Shown here piece by piece: positions 1-9,310 of a DNA stretch of 37,338 nucleotides; position 1 is the first letter of the stretch; each line of letters starts with the position of its first letter. The DNA comes from Stramenopiles sp. TOSAG23-2 (Eukaryota > Sar), in the NCBI GenBank assembly GCA_900128395.1, contig LT649327.1, positions 1 to 37,338 on the forward strand. The letters are read 5' to 3'. The notes under the pieces were generated by a model, which was not told the origin of the DNA, searched no databases, and was given only the letters and a program-made list of their open reading frames with translations. The translations under genes were made by a program, and so were the position numbers.

Positions 1-270
1 GTATTAGTTTGCAGAGGTGCATTAGAGCTTTACTATAGTAGGATAGCATATTATTATATATATTATTCTTGCGATTGAGTATTGAGCATATCATATTACT
101 TAGCACGAGAAGTGTAAAATTATTTATAACTTAGATTTTAACCATCATTTATATATATATATATGAGAGCGCTGAGCTAAGAGTCAATGAGAGGGTTAGA
201 GAGTAGGGTATAAAAATTAACAATAACCATCATTGACCAAGTCATTCATTTACTCTCTTTATGAGACATC
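1..270. other. Left-edge AT-rich spacer, no gene seen
   Basis: AT-rich DNA with a short TA run near 150-164. I see no coding signal on either strand. It lies downstream of the partial minus-strand gene that ends at 451. Confidence 0.5.
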
Positions 271-446
271 CATACCAAAAATGTGCTAGTTTTTTACATT
301 TTACGAATTTGGAAAAAAAAATTTCAAAAAAAGCTCTCTGTAGGAACATGGAAGCCCCGGGCTTGCATGTTCCTACAGAGCCCGATTTTTGACTTTTTCC
401 CGCATAAATCCGTAAAACGTAAAAAACTAGCACATTTTTGCCATGC
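271..446. repeat. Long imperfect palindrome (fold-back or MITE-like element)
   Basis: The two halves, about 271-355 and 362-446, are inverted copies of each other. The outer ends match as AAAATGTGCTAGTTTTTTAC (277 onward) against its complement ending near 439. The inner arms CTCTGTAGGAACATG (336-350) and CATGTTCCTACAGAG (366-380) are perfect. The centre is the GC-rich AAGCCCCGGGCTT. The structure is seen directly; that it is a non-autonomous transposon is inferred. Short open frames crossing it are by-products of the palindrome. Confidence 0.75.
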
Positions 447-450
447 TTGT

Positions 451-716
451 CTATTTTTGGCAAATGTGTCCATCAATATCTTTTATAGCCACTTCACATA
501 CATCATTATCATTATCAAAACGTACTAACAATTTTTTTTCATCGTTAAAAATATTTTCTACGACACCTTTGGATCCATCGTAACTTATACGACTGCCAAT
601 AGATGGCAATTTACCCTCTTGCATAAAAGGCGTTTGTAATTCAATTTCCTTGTCAAATGTGCTTTTTAAAGCACCATCTTCTATATTAATAAGATGTAAA
701 AACTCTTCCCCGTTGT
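451..716 (-). CDS. Last exon of an unidentified gene, Tudor-like C-terminus (partial)
   Basis: Reading leftward from about 716, an open frame of 88 codons ends at a TAG stop at 451-453. It is preceded by TTTTAAACAG, the same ACAG acceptor used by the four introns placed in this window, so it looks like a terminal exon. The end of the product has a small beta-rich segment with the pattern IGSRISYDGSKG, then KKLLVRFDNDND, then CEVAI. This resembles a Tudor/agenet-type barrel, but the resemblance is weak. No GTAAGT donor lies within the next 540 bases on the minus strand, so upstream exons are not found and it may be a gene remnant. The palindrome at 271-446 lies immediately downstream. Function unknown. 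Confidence 0.4.
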
Positions 717-1328
717 CTGTTTAAAATATGTTTGGAAAACCTTTTAAATTGAAATGTCAATGTTTCAATATATATATATATATATAATGTATAATATGTC
801 TGGCCTAACTTGAAGTTAATAAATATATGCGTGTATATCCTGTTTATCGGGATAGCTATTATTAGATGGTAGACATATATAAAAAGACAACACATTTTTT
901 TTAACACAATGTAGTGTGTAACTGACGACAATTATATGATTTTGTGATTTTTCTTTAAGGTAGTTCTATAGATTAGTCCAAAATGTGCAAATCAAAAAAA
1001 AATTTTATAAATTATTATAAATACCTTAATAATAGAACTGAGATCCTCGTCTACGCGATAGCGAGTCGTCGTCTCAACTTAAACTTATCCGGATTATCTT
1101 TTTTTTTTTTTTTTTTATTATTTATTTTTACTGATGATAAATAGCATGCATATACCGTTGATTATGATTATTTATATAAATTTATTTATGCCAATAATAA
1201 TAAATATAAATATATATATAATTAATTACGGTGACATATAACATATAAATAGAAAAAGAGTGTATGGAAAGGGTAAATATTTAGATAATTTTATATATAT
1301 ATATTTATATAATACATTAAACAAAAGG
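717..1328. other. AT-rich spacer upstream of the RCC1 gene
   Basis: Holds a TA microsatellite (about 769-785), a T17-type tract (about 1100-1116) and AT-rich sequence. It should contain the promoter of the plus-strand RCC1 gene, but no element can be singled out. It could also hold an intron of the partial minus-strand gene. Confidence 0.4.
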
Positions 1329-4004
1329 ATGAAATTGGTTACACGAATTGCTAATGTAAATAGTCCAGTTATTTATGTAAAAGCTGGGCGTCAAGTTTCT
1401 GGAGCTTTAACCAAAACAGGACTATTATATACATGGGGTCAATTGGTTACACGAATTGCTAATGTAAATAGTCCAGTTATTTATGTAAAAGCTGGGCGTC
1501 AAGTTTCTGGAGCTTTAACCAAAACAGGACTATTATATACATGGGGTCGTTGTGGAAAGCATAATATGCTTGGATATTCTCCCTCGGAAGATGAAATGGA
1601 TGGTGATGAAGGTGAAACAAAGACGTCGCAGCCTATACCACGTTCTGTGCAAGCTTTAAAGCAGGTGGTTGCGTTTGATTTTGGTATTGACCATGCTGCT
1701 GCCGTGACGAAAAATGGTCAATTATTTACTTGGGGAGAAGGAAAATTTGCGCAACTAGGTCTGGAAGATTTAAACTCCCGTACATCACCATCTTTAGTAA
1801 TATTTTCTGATGGTGCAAATATAATTGATGTCGGTTGTGGCACTAGATTTACTATCTGTGTAGCGACATCAGGGAAAGTATATTCTTGGGGTGTTGGCAC
1901 CTTAGGGCAGTTAGGACATGAAGAAAAACGAAGACAACAACAACCAAAAGAAATTAAACGTTTGTCAAATATAACAACTGTTAGTTGTGGGCAAGATCAT
2001 GCTATTGCATCAGACAACAGTGGTGCTATCTATAGCTGGGGGCATGCAGAATATGGGTGTCTTGGTCGGAAGCCAAGAGATGGAAATCATATTCCTGGTA
2101 CAGTGGACATAGGTTCTACGGTCACAAGCATATCATGTGGCTCTAAACATAATGCAGTTATTGTTGAAGGTGGTATCGTATTTTCATGGGGACTTGCCGG
2201 TGATGGACGACTAGGCCTTGGAAAAGCAAATGACAAACCTTTTTATGAAACACCACAAAAAGTAAGCGGTGGAATCATAACAGAATATGGTGGGGCAACC
2301 TCTGTTTCTTGTGGGCATAAGCATACTGCATGTACTACTTTGAATGGGCATGAAATATTAGTATGGGGATGTGCTGATGATGGAAGATTAGGCGTAGTTA
2401 ACAACTCATCAAAAAGTATTAACGCAAAGTTTTCTTGCTCCAAACCTACAAAAGCAACACTAGCAGGTGAATCATGGTCATCCAAACCACATTTTGTAAG
2501 CGTTTCATGTGGAAACAATCATTCACTTGCAATTGATGCAGATGGTAATATGTATGCATGGGGATCCACGTTACCACAAAGTGATTATGGTCAATGTGGA
2601 CACGCAACTTCTTCCTCCGATGGTTTTTCTCAACAGAAAAAAACAGGAGAAGAGGAGAATGAATATCATGGAGGTTCAGATTCAGATAGTAGTGGTGTAG
2701 GAATTATGACACCCCGTCACTCTCGGCGTCCAAAACAATTATTAGTCCTTCAAAAACATGGTGGATCCGATCCACACCCAAGTCTCCATTCCCCAGCATC
2801 TAGAAAAGAACTAATTACTGCTTCATTTCATCATGACAACGATTCTGATTCTGATAGTAGCGGTGTTGGTGAACTTGGAGATGAACATAAGATTTCTACA
2901 ATGAAACGACCTACTCTTTTACGAGTCAGTAGTGATGGTGCCGATCCACACCCTGGTTTACATACTCCCACTATGAGACAACAAGATAATGGAAGCAATT
3001 TTGGCAATATGAATGATCCCATAGTATCAAGTGCAAATGAAAGTAATAGTGTTGCTGTTCTAAAGAAAGCTGTACATGCTTTGCAAAAGAAGCTTTCAAT
3101 ATCTAGTTTAAAGTTTGGACTTCGCTGCATGGTAAAAACATTAAATAAGCACCATACGATTCTTAAATCAAATGCATTACATCATTGGAGAATGATTCAC
3201 ACGATCAATGCTATTTCGGATGTTGCGGTTGGTGAAGTTTCCAGGGTGAGAGATGATCATGATCGCATAGCTCCTCTTTTATTTCGAAATGCATTTCATA
3301 CATGCTACATAAATTTATTGCGACGAGGTTTTAATAAACTTATGCAAAATTGGATGACTCATAATGCATTAGAAAAGACTTACGACGCTAGGAGACACTT
3401 AGAGGAAAAATTAGTACAATTAGTAAAAGATCAAGATCGTGCAAAGCAAAGATTGCATTATAATAGGGAAATATTACGAAGTAGATTATTAAAAACTAGT
3501 GTTAGATATGGGCGGGATAAAATTGTTGCTGTAATAAAAGGTCGGCACAAACATTCTGCAAGAAATGCATTTGCAAGATGGAAATTGCATTCTCAAGCAA
3601 AAGAACGCGCAGACTCATTGCGTCGTGGGCGATTAAAATTAAGAGTAAACATGGATAGAATTGAAATGGAGAGGGAAAAATTTGATATTGCACAAAAAGA
3701 ACTTGCTAGATCACGAAAAATGTTTGGTGTTTTCTTAGCATTTCATAAATGGCGTCAACATAGGCAAAGGCAAATGTATGCGGAAGATATCAAAAAAGTA
3801 TACGAGGAACGTGAATTTTTGAAACGGGAGTTGTCTATATTGTTACAGCATATGGAAGAATTAAAAGAAGCTCGAAATGCAACTCGAAAGACAACGTTAC
3901 AACGTGGAAGTGCAATGCTGCGAGAAGTGGAAGATCAAATTCAACAAGTAACTAGTGCGAGTGAGAAACGGAAAACAAGGATAGAAGCATGGATTCGAGA
4001 CTAA
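1329..4004 (+). CDS. RCC1 seven-blade propeller protein with Sfi1-like coiled-coil tail
   Basis: 891 residues. The first in-frame ATG is at 1329; the frame is open upstream to about 1260 without an ATG. The N-terminal half (about residues 1-430) carries RCC1 repeats, each with a YTWG, FTWG or YSWG-type core followed by a GxLG-like turn. Seven distinct WG cores are present, enough for a full propeller, plus one extra half repeat from an exact 108-bp duplication (1333-1548). A low-complexity linker follows, with two copies of a motif containing DSDSSGVG and DPHPxLH. The tail (about 600-891) is helical and has four spaced tryptophan motifs: NALHHWRM, KLMQNWMT, NAFARWKL and LAFHKWRQ. These resemble centrin-binding Sfi1 repeats. 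RCC1 propellers act in Ran exchange or as scaffolds and Sfi1 repeats in centrosomes or basal bodies, so a basal-body or cytoskeletal role is an inference. A possible AATAAA signal is at 4031. Confidence 0.85.
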   Translation: MKLVTRIANVNSPVIYVKAGRQVSGALTKTGLLYTWGQLVTRIANVNSPVIYVKAGRQVSGALTKTGLLYTWGRCGKHNMLGYSPSEDEMDGDEGETKTSQPIPRSVQALKQVVAFDFGIDHAAAVTKNGQLFTWGEGKFAQLGLEDLNSRTSPSLVIFSDGANIIDVGCGTRFTICVATSGKVYSWGVGTLGQLGHEEKRRQQQPKEIKRLSNITTVSCGQDHAIASDNSGAIYSWGHAEYGCLGRKPRDGNHIPGTVDIGSTVTSISCGSKHNAVIVEGGIVFSWGLAGDGRLGLGKANDKPFYETPQKVSGGIITEYGGATSVSCGHKHTACTTLNGHEILVWGCADDGRLGVVNNSSKSINAKFSCSKPTKATLAGESWSSKPHFVSVSCGNNHSLAIDADGNMYAWGSTLPQSDYGQCGHATSSSDGFSQQKKTGEEENEYHGGSDSDSSGVGIMTPRHSRRPKQLLVLQKHGGSDPHPSLHSPASRKELITASFHHDNDSDSDSSGVGELGDEHKISTMKRPTLLRVSSDGADPHPGLHTPTMRQQDNGSNFGNMNDPIVSSANESNSVAVLKKAVHALQKKLSISSLKFGLRCMVKTLNKHHTILKSNALHHWRMIHTINAISDVAVGEVSRVRDDHDRIAPLLFRNAFHTCYINLLRRGFNKLMQNWMTHNALEKTYDARRHLEEKLVQLVKDQDRAKQRLHYNREILRSRLLKTSVRYGRDKIVAVIKGRHKHSARNAFARWKLHSQAKERADSLRRGRLKLRVNMDRIEMEREKFDIAQKELARSRKMFGVFLAFHKWRQHRQRQMYAEDIKKVYEEREFLKRELSILLQHMEELKEARNATRKTTLQRGSAMLREVEDQIQQVTSASEKRKTRIEAWIRD
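1333..1548 (+). repeat. Exact 108-bp in-frame tandem duplication
   Basis: Units 1333-1440 and 1441-1548 are identical by eye. Each encodes 36 residues of the first RCC1 blade, ending in LLYTWG. The duplication preserves the frame and adds half a blade to an otherwise complete seven-blade set. Confidence 0.95.
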
Positions 4005-4631
4005 CATCTCTTGTTTTTATATAAAAATTTAATAAAGAAGGTTTTGGTGAAGCAAAATATTTTTTTTGTGTGTGTATATATATACATGTATCATATGCAT
4101 ATTATATACGAAGTATATATCATATATATCATACCAAAAACTGTACGAAGCACATATTTGTAACGTTCGTCTAACTTAGAAGAGTATGAGTCGTAATGTC
4201 TTAAAAACTTATTTTTTAATTTTACACTCATATGATACTCTCAATAAAGATTACGAATACAATATAACTGAGACAATAAATATCTATCCCACTAAACTGA
4301 AAGATATGCAATGAATGGTAACATTGCGATATAGAGTTTCATTGAAATCCACAGAGTGTGCCAAATATTTTTAAGATATACGAAGCTCGTACGAGTAAAA
4401 AACATTCATGGAGGTAAATAGATGCAATTAACACTTTAATGTTTTATACATATATAAAATATTTATTTAAATACTTCGTATGATATTTTAATATTTAAAA
4501 TAATATGAAAATATTGTCTGCTGTGGTCTCTAGATAACAATACATATAATATTCGTAATATATATTACGAAATATGTATAATTATTATTACTTATCAGCA
4601 TGCGAATTCTTCGTACGCACGTATTTTTATT
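4005..4631. other. Convergent 3' spacer between RCC1 and EGF genes
   Basis: No gene. It holds a possible polyadenylation signal AATAAA (4031-4036), TA and GT runs, and two perfect palindromes: CTCGTACGAG at 4386-4395 and a 20-bp one centred at 4561/4562 (TTCGTAATAT and its complement). These may act as 3'-end or bidirectional terminator structures, which is an inference. Confidence 0.45.
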
Positions 4632-5651
4632 TTATATGGCATTTATTGCATTAACATCTATAGTTGCACAATTTCTACCTTTAAACCCTCCGAAACATGC
4701 ACATGTACCAGTACTATGATCACAAATTCCACGATTTGAACAATCAACATGACACAAATTCCCAGATGCTCCTACATTTGTTGCTGACCATGTTCCGACA
4801 GCAGCTTCACAATGAGCTTGCGATGTTTCCCTGCCACCTTTAAGGATACTACCTGTACAGCCAGCAGCATCGGTACAGATTTTTTGTGTCGAACACCAAT
4901 ATCCTAACGTGGTGCATGCGGTACTTGTATAATAATGATTATTAGTACATGCTGTTGTAGCACCATTATCGGCTTTATTTTCACAATCTGTTTCTATCTT
5001 AGTTGTCATTGGGTCATCGCCCGAAGGACAACGAACTTGTTCGCAAGCAGGACCAAAATATTCAGCTGCCTGTGTTTCGCCAGAATCTAAACCTACCGCC
5101 CATGTAGAATCACAGTGGCAACCGGAAACTAAAGTGGCATCCCACGTTGTATCGTCTAAACCAGTATACGAACCAGCACTAGACGTCAAAGGAAATGCTG
5201 TATCAAGTAAAGCATATTCTCGCATTGTTAAACACTTCCCGTGACCGGAACATTGCAAGAAACATTCTACTCGATCACAAGCAGCGCCTGTCCATGGTGG
5301 AAAACATAGACATTCTCCCAAATCTCGTTGGCAAACGCCATTCCCAGAACATTCTTTCATAGAATGTGCTGCAATAGTACTAGTAGGTATACCAAACCAA
5401 CTTCTTCCACCAGGGCATGAACGCAAAGAGCAATCAGGTGTTTTATAGTCAGCAAGATCAGTAGTTGCTCCCCAACCTTCATCACAACTACAAATAAAGT
5501 AGGGGCTATTAGAGCAAACACCGTGACCACTACATCCATTTTGACAATCGGATATGGCTACAGTACTTTGGCTATTAACTACAATTATTTTAGTCAATAT
5601 TATCTGACTAATGAAAACATAAAACACTGTTTGAATTGTTGTACAATACAT
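4632..5651 (-). CDS. Secreted tenascin-like EGF-repeat protein
   Basis: 339 residues, ATG at 5651, TAA at 4632-4634. The first ~27 residues form a hydrophobic signal peptide. The rest is cysteine-rich. EGF-like modules include CSGHGVC (about residue 41), ECSGNGVCQRDLGECLCF (about 100), CSGHGKC (about 134) and a final module with HVDCSNRGIC and CACFGGF near the C-terminus. Between the last two is a longer cysteine-rich insert containing RCPSGDDP. The order of CSGHG, RCPSGDDP and DCSNRGICDxSTGxC blocks is typical of tenascin-like proteins common in stramenopiles and some other algae. No transmembrane helix follows the EGF modules, so it is probably secreted or wall-associated. Partner unknown. 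It converges with the RCC1 gene and diverges from the cyclase-like gene. Confidence 0.8.
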   Translation of the reverse strand: MYCTTIQTVFYVFISQIILTKIIVVNSQSTVAISDCQNGCSGHGVCSNSPYFICSCDEGWGATTDLADYKTPDCSLRSCPGGRSWFGIPTSTIAAHSMKECSGNGVCQRDLGECLCFPPWTGAACDRVECFLQCSGHGKCLTMREYALLDTAFPLTSSAGSYTGLDDTTWDATLVSGCHCDSTWAVGLDSGETQAAEYFGPACEQVRCPSGDDPMTTKIETDCENKADNGATTACTNNHYYTSTACTTLGYWCSTQKICTDAAGCTGSILKGGRETSQAHCEAAVGTWSATNVGASGNLCHVDCSNRGICDHSTGTCACFGGFKGRNCATIDVNAINAI

Positions 5652-6514
5652 TTTGTAACTATCACAAAAATATGTTTAGCAAAAATAATTTGAATGTGGT
5701 ATACACACAAACAATACACAGAGACAATATGCTTGAACGATATCAACTACACTGCAATTTTAAATGCAATTTCTTTCCAGGACAACAAATTCTCAATCTA
5801 TACTAAGGTGACTTATACTATGAATAATTTCGAATATATATATACATATTATAATATATAATAACAGTAGTAGTATATTAATTATTACCTGGTACCTGCT
5901 GGCCTGGTACAACGTCTTGAGCAAAAAATACATTATAATACAAAGTCTGTATCTGATTCGCTAATAATAAAAAAGTTGGAATTTGGTATTAAAACCGTAG
6001 TATAATATCTTTAGTCAACATATTAATAGTGCTATATAGTATTAATAATTTAAATTATGTATGCGATTGTTATATACTAAGGGGAAAAAGAAACTTGTTG
6101 TAGACGACTGACGACTGTACTGTATAATATGCCTAAAAAACCTAAAACTGGATCTTAGCAGCAGTTATTTGTACCACAAGGTATTGCAGGCTTGGGCAGA
6201 GGCCTGTGGTATTACCTGTATACTGTATTTGCAACCAACAAACAACAGCACTCCAGCACTCGGCAATAAAGCAAATAAACAAGAAGTTGCAAAAGTAGTT
6301 ACTAGCTATAATAGCTAGCTAGACTTATTTTACTAAAAAAATTAATATGTTACCAATAGTGCAATAATAATGATGCATCTAACTGTTGGAAAATGTATAT
6401 AACGGCGAAGATATAAAATTATCCACAGTATATATGTATGTATGAAAATAATATTGAAGAACAGGAAATAACATACAACAACTGTCAGGGTATCTCGTCA
6501 TCAAATTGTTAAAT
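5652..6514. other. Divergent promoter region, EGF gene / cyclase-like gene
   Basis: 863 bp without a clear gene. It should hold both promoters. Visible features are a TA run near 5835-5860, the local inverted motif CCTGGTACCTGCTGGCCTGGTAC around 5887-5910 (GGTACC core), and a short frame from the ATG at 6129 that meets a stop after nine codons. No conserved promoter element can be assigned. Confidence 0.4.
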
Positions 6515-9310
6515 ATGAACGGGTATCAATATACAAATAGCAATCATTCTAGTATAGGAACTTATGCGCAACATCTTACAAGTCCACCAGGTTCCCCAAT
6601 AAAAGAATATGAGAGAAAGCAAAATGTATTATATGGGACTAGTCTAAGTCATTTATCCAAAACTATACCGGCAAAGGAGTACTATATGAGAAGGAAATTG
6701 AGGAAGAAAATACACAGACAATTCAAAGACGTTATAAATGAAAGACATGTTCCATACTTGGAACAATTTGATCACGGTGATGGACCAGAAAGAGTGGATG
6801 ACCAAAATTTTCGTCATAGTAAAGTCCAAAGAGACATGCTTACACTAATGAAACGCTGGGTACAGCGTACGTATACCAGGCAAGTTTGTGTCTTAGTTTG
6901 CCAATTTGACAATATTGATAAATATTTAATGGATTGTGGTATTGTTCACTACAATGCTATCACTGTGCGAACTAGGCAACTATGCCTACCAATTTTTAAC
7001 AAGTATAAAGCGTTATATATTACGACTAATTTGGATAGCTTCTCGGTAATATTTGACACTCCGGGACAAGCAGCCTGTGCTGCTTACGATGTAAAACACG
7101 TGTTGAATGCATATAAATATTCTCTAGAGGCTTCTCGTTCGCAATTTCAAGCACGTTTGAAACGTATAGGCATAGATATGGGAGGGGATATTATCATCGA
7201 TGCATTGGGGCAAATTCATGGTAAGCCAATGAGCAATGCTATTAAATACGTGGAAGGTCAGGTTAATAAACCATTTCAAGAAGGTCCTATATTAATGTCT
7301 CTGGCCCTAGTGAATAAAATTAATGGCATTCCTAGCTTTCAAAATGCTACGTTCACAGTATGTAAGGATTTAGAGTGTTTTGAGCTTGGTGGCGATATTG
7401 ACTACCAAAGTACTGTCGTTCCATATTCGGATATGCGATTTTTAAATCAAAACCTTCATGCATTTGCATTGCGAAATCAAAAAGGAATGGATATAGAGAA
7501 AGTTGAAAAGAACATAATGCTACATTTTGCTAAGAAAATGACGGTCTTGCATCTTAATATAAACGCACCTAATGAATTTTTAGGCAAATTTGGTGTAGAA
7601 TATGCTCTAATACACCGCATTGAAACACCCAAAATAATAGACAGCTGTATTCAAAAATATGATGTACAAGTCATTGCTGATGATATTTATGTATTTAAAA
7701 ATGCAACTGCTGCTGTACAATGTGTCAAAGATATGGTGGAAAGATTGGAAAAATGGAATAGCCAATGTAGAGATGAACGTAATGTACGAAGGATCACAGC
7801 ATATGGTATAGACACAAGCGTCTGTATACATGTACCTAACAGTGATATATACTGGGGAAAAGCGTTTGATGTAGCTAATTTAATTGGAACCATGAATCGC
7901 AATGGCGAAATATTGATTTCAGCGAACGTTTATTCCGATTTAGTTGATAGTGGGATGTTCCAGAGTTTACGTGCATTACCAACACGCATTGATACTTACT
8001 CTGAATCATCCCTATCGCTTTATTCTATATATTTTGTAAATATAGAAGAAGAGCAACAAAATAAATTAAATGATATTCGAAAGGGTAAAACCGTACGTTT
8101 TCATGATGGAAATCAAACACACGTGCCACAACAATTACAAAAACAACACCAATCCCGCCAGCCACAACCACTTTTAATGCCAAATGTAAAAAAAAAATAT
8201 GATATTAATAACGCACCTATATCAAGTCTTGGAGCAATTATTAAATCGGAAGGTGATTTTATCGGGACGGATTGGAGTAAAATTGTTAAAGATCGAGAGT
8301 TAGAAAGATATAGTACTAATAACACCATCGATGCTAGTTTTGATCCAAACAAATTTCAGTCGAGTTCCATGTGGGTACAAAAGACTATGGCTGAACGACA
8401 ACGTGAAGAGTACAATCGTACAAAAGCGGGTTTTGGAAGTTTAGGGAATCCAAATGATGTTTTAATGTATCAGACCTCTATGCGGGGAAGGCGATATGCA
8501 GATGTACCTCGTGGGAATGAAAAATTAGTACGAACACCTCAAAATAGATCTACAGCCAGATTCCAGCGACCTGTTGATACACAAGAAATTTTAAATTTAG
8601 GTGAGCAACCAAGTCCGTTAAAAACACGAAAATTGATAAAAGTGAAACCACATTACGATCCTGTTAGGCAGCAATATCCAGCATATTCACCGCATGCCCC
8701 TAACGCTTTAAATACAGAGAAAACTTCAACATTTGAAAAAGAGTTAAAAGTTCGTAACAGACCGATCGCAGTGAAAGGAATGCACCGCAAGAAGAAAGGA
8801 GTTTATAGTCCAAGACAAGAAGATGCACTGGATTGGAAAGATACTACGTCTGGAGGCGTAAAAAGCAATTTATATAATTATGGAAAAATAGCTCCTGAAG
8901 TTGTAAGTCCAAAATCACCTAGAGGATTGGAACAAAATGCAGGGAATGGGATCAAAGAGTTATTTGTAAGCTACAAAGACTGGAGTGATAACAAACTACT
9001 AGAACCTCTACCTATGAGGCGTTTTGATGGTTCCGGGCGTGAAATTGTGCAAAAAGAACATGAAACATACAACAGGGTTTTTCAACGTCATATGGAGAAA
9101 GGCGCAGAAAGTATTGCGCAAGATCAAGAAAAGCAAAGGGCGCTAAAGGCTGCCAAAGCGAATCTGGATTATCAACTTACTCATGAAAATAAATATAATG
9201 TGATCACATTGAAAGATCGAAAGACAGGAGAAATAGACAGCTCGTATACCAGGACAAAAGGTGTTAGAATTGTGAAAAGGTTGGATCAAAGTAGTTTGAG
9301 TTTGATGTAA
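6515..9310 (+). CDS. Protein with two tandem degenerate class III nucleotidyl-cyclase homology domains
   Basis: 931 residues; the first in-frame ATG is at 6515 and the stop is TAA. The first cyclase-like domain (about residues 120-265) has VLVCQFDNIDKY, with Asp132 in the position of the first metal aspartate, and TTNLDSFSVIFDTP, with Asp174 at the second. The transition-state Asn/Arg motif is replaced by GKPMSNAIKY (Ser and Lys). The second domain (about 340-480) lacks the first metal site (LHLNINAP) but keeps the shape of the last motif as YWGKAFDVANLIG, with Asp and Leu in place of Asn and Arg. The pair is therefore probably a regulatory or non-cyclising dimer. The remaining ~450 residues are basic and disordered with no recognised domain. 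No membrane helix is seen. Its ends are marked by a 115-bp tandem duplication. Substrate unknown. Confidence 0.75.
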   Translation: MNGYQYTNSNHSSIGTYAQHLTSPPGSPIKEYERKQNVLYGTSLSHLSKTIPAKEYYMRRKLRKKIHRQFKDVINERHVPYLEQFDHGDGPERVDDQNFRHSKVQRDMLTLMKRWVQRTYTRQVCVLVCQFDNIDKYLMDCGIVHYNAITVRTRQLCLPIFNKYKALYITTNLDSFSVIFDTPGQAACAAYDVKHVLNAYKYSLEASRSQFQARLKRIGIDMGGDIIIDALGQIHGKPMSNAIKYVEGQVNKPFQEGPILMSLALVNKINGIPSFQNATFTVCKDLECFELGGDIDYQSTVVPYSDMRFLNQNLHAFALRNQKGMDIEKVEKNIMLHFAKKMTVLHLNINAPNEFLGKFGVEYALIHRIETPKIIDSCIQKYDVQVIADDIYVFKNATAAVQCVKDMVERLEKWNSQCRDERNVRRITAYGIDTSVCIHVPNSDIYWGKAFDVANLIGTMNRNGEILISANVYSDLVDSGMFQSLRALPTRIDTYSESSLSLYSIYFVNIEEEQQNKLNDIRKGKTVRFHDGNQTHVPQQLQKQHQSRQPQPLLMPNVKKKYDINNAPISSLGAIIKSEGDFIGTDWSKIVKDRELERYSTNNTIDASFDPNKFQSSSMWVQKTMAERQREEYNRTKAGFGSLGNPNDVLMYQTSMRGRRYADVPRGNEKLVRTPQNRSTARFQRPVDTQEILNLGEQPSPLKTRKLIKVKPHYDPVRQQYPAYSPHAPNALNTEKTSTFEKELKVRNRPIAVKGMHRKKKGVYSPRQEDALDWKDTTSGGVKSNLYNYGKIAPEVVSPKSPRGLEQNAGNGIKELFVSYKDWSDNKLLEPLPMRRFDGSGREIVQKEHETYNRVFQRHMEKGAESIAQDQEKQRALKAAKANLDYQLTHENKYNVITLKDRKTGEIDSSYTRTKGVRIVKRLDQSSLSLM

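Noticed and set aside
283-528. Two small frames on opposite strands at 242-528
   Set aside because: Both cross the large palindrome and encode mirrored similar peptides, as expected from an inverted repeat rather than genes.
686-931. Minus-strand 81-codon frame upstream of the terminal exon
   Set aside because: It reads through a TA microsatellite (Tyr/Ile run) and is in a different frame from the exon ending at 451.
1260-1328. N-terminal extension of the RCC1 protein
   Set aside because: The frame is open but begins at GTG and encodes an AT-driven Ile/Tyr run; the first ATG is at 1329. An upstream exon is possible but no acceptor is compelling.
6129-6280. Short frame starting ATGCCTAAAAAACC with an in-frame TAG after nine codons, then 36 more open codons
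   Set aside because: Considered as a recoded TAG, but no gene in the window reads through TAG, the peptide is unlike any family I know, and the length is consistent with chance.
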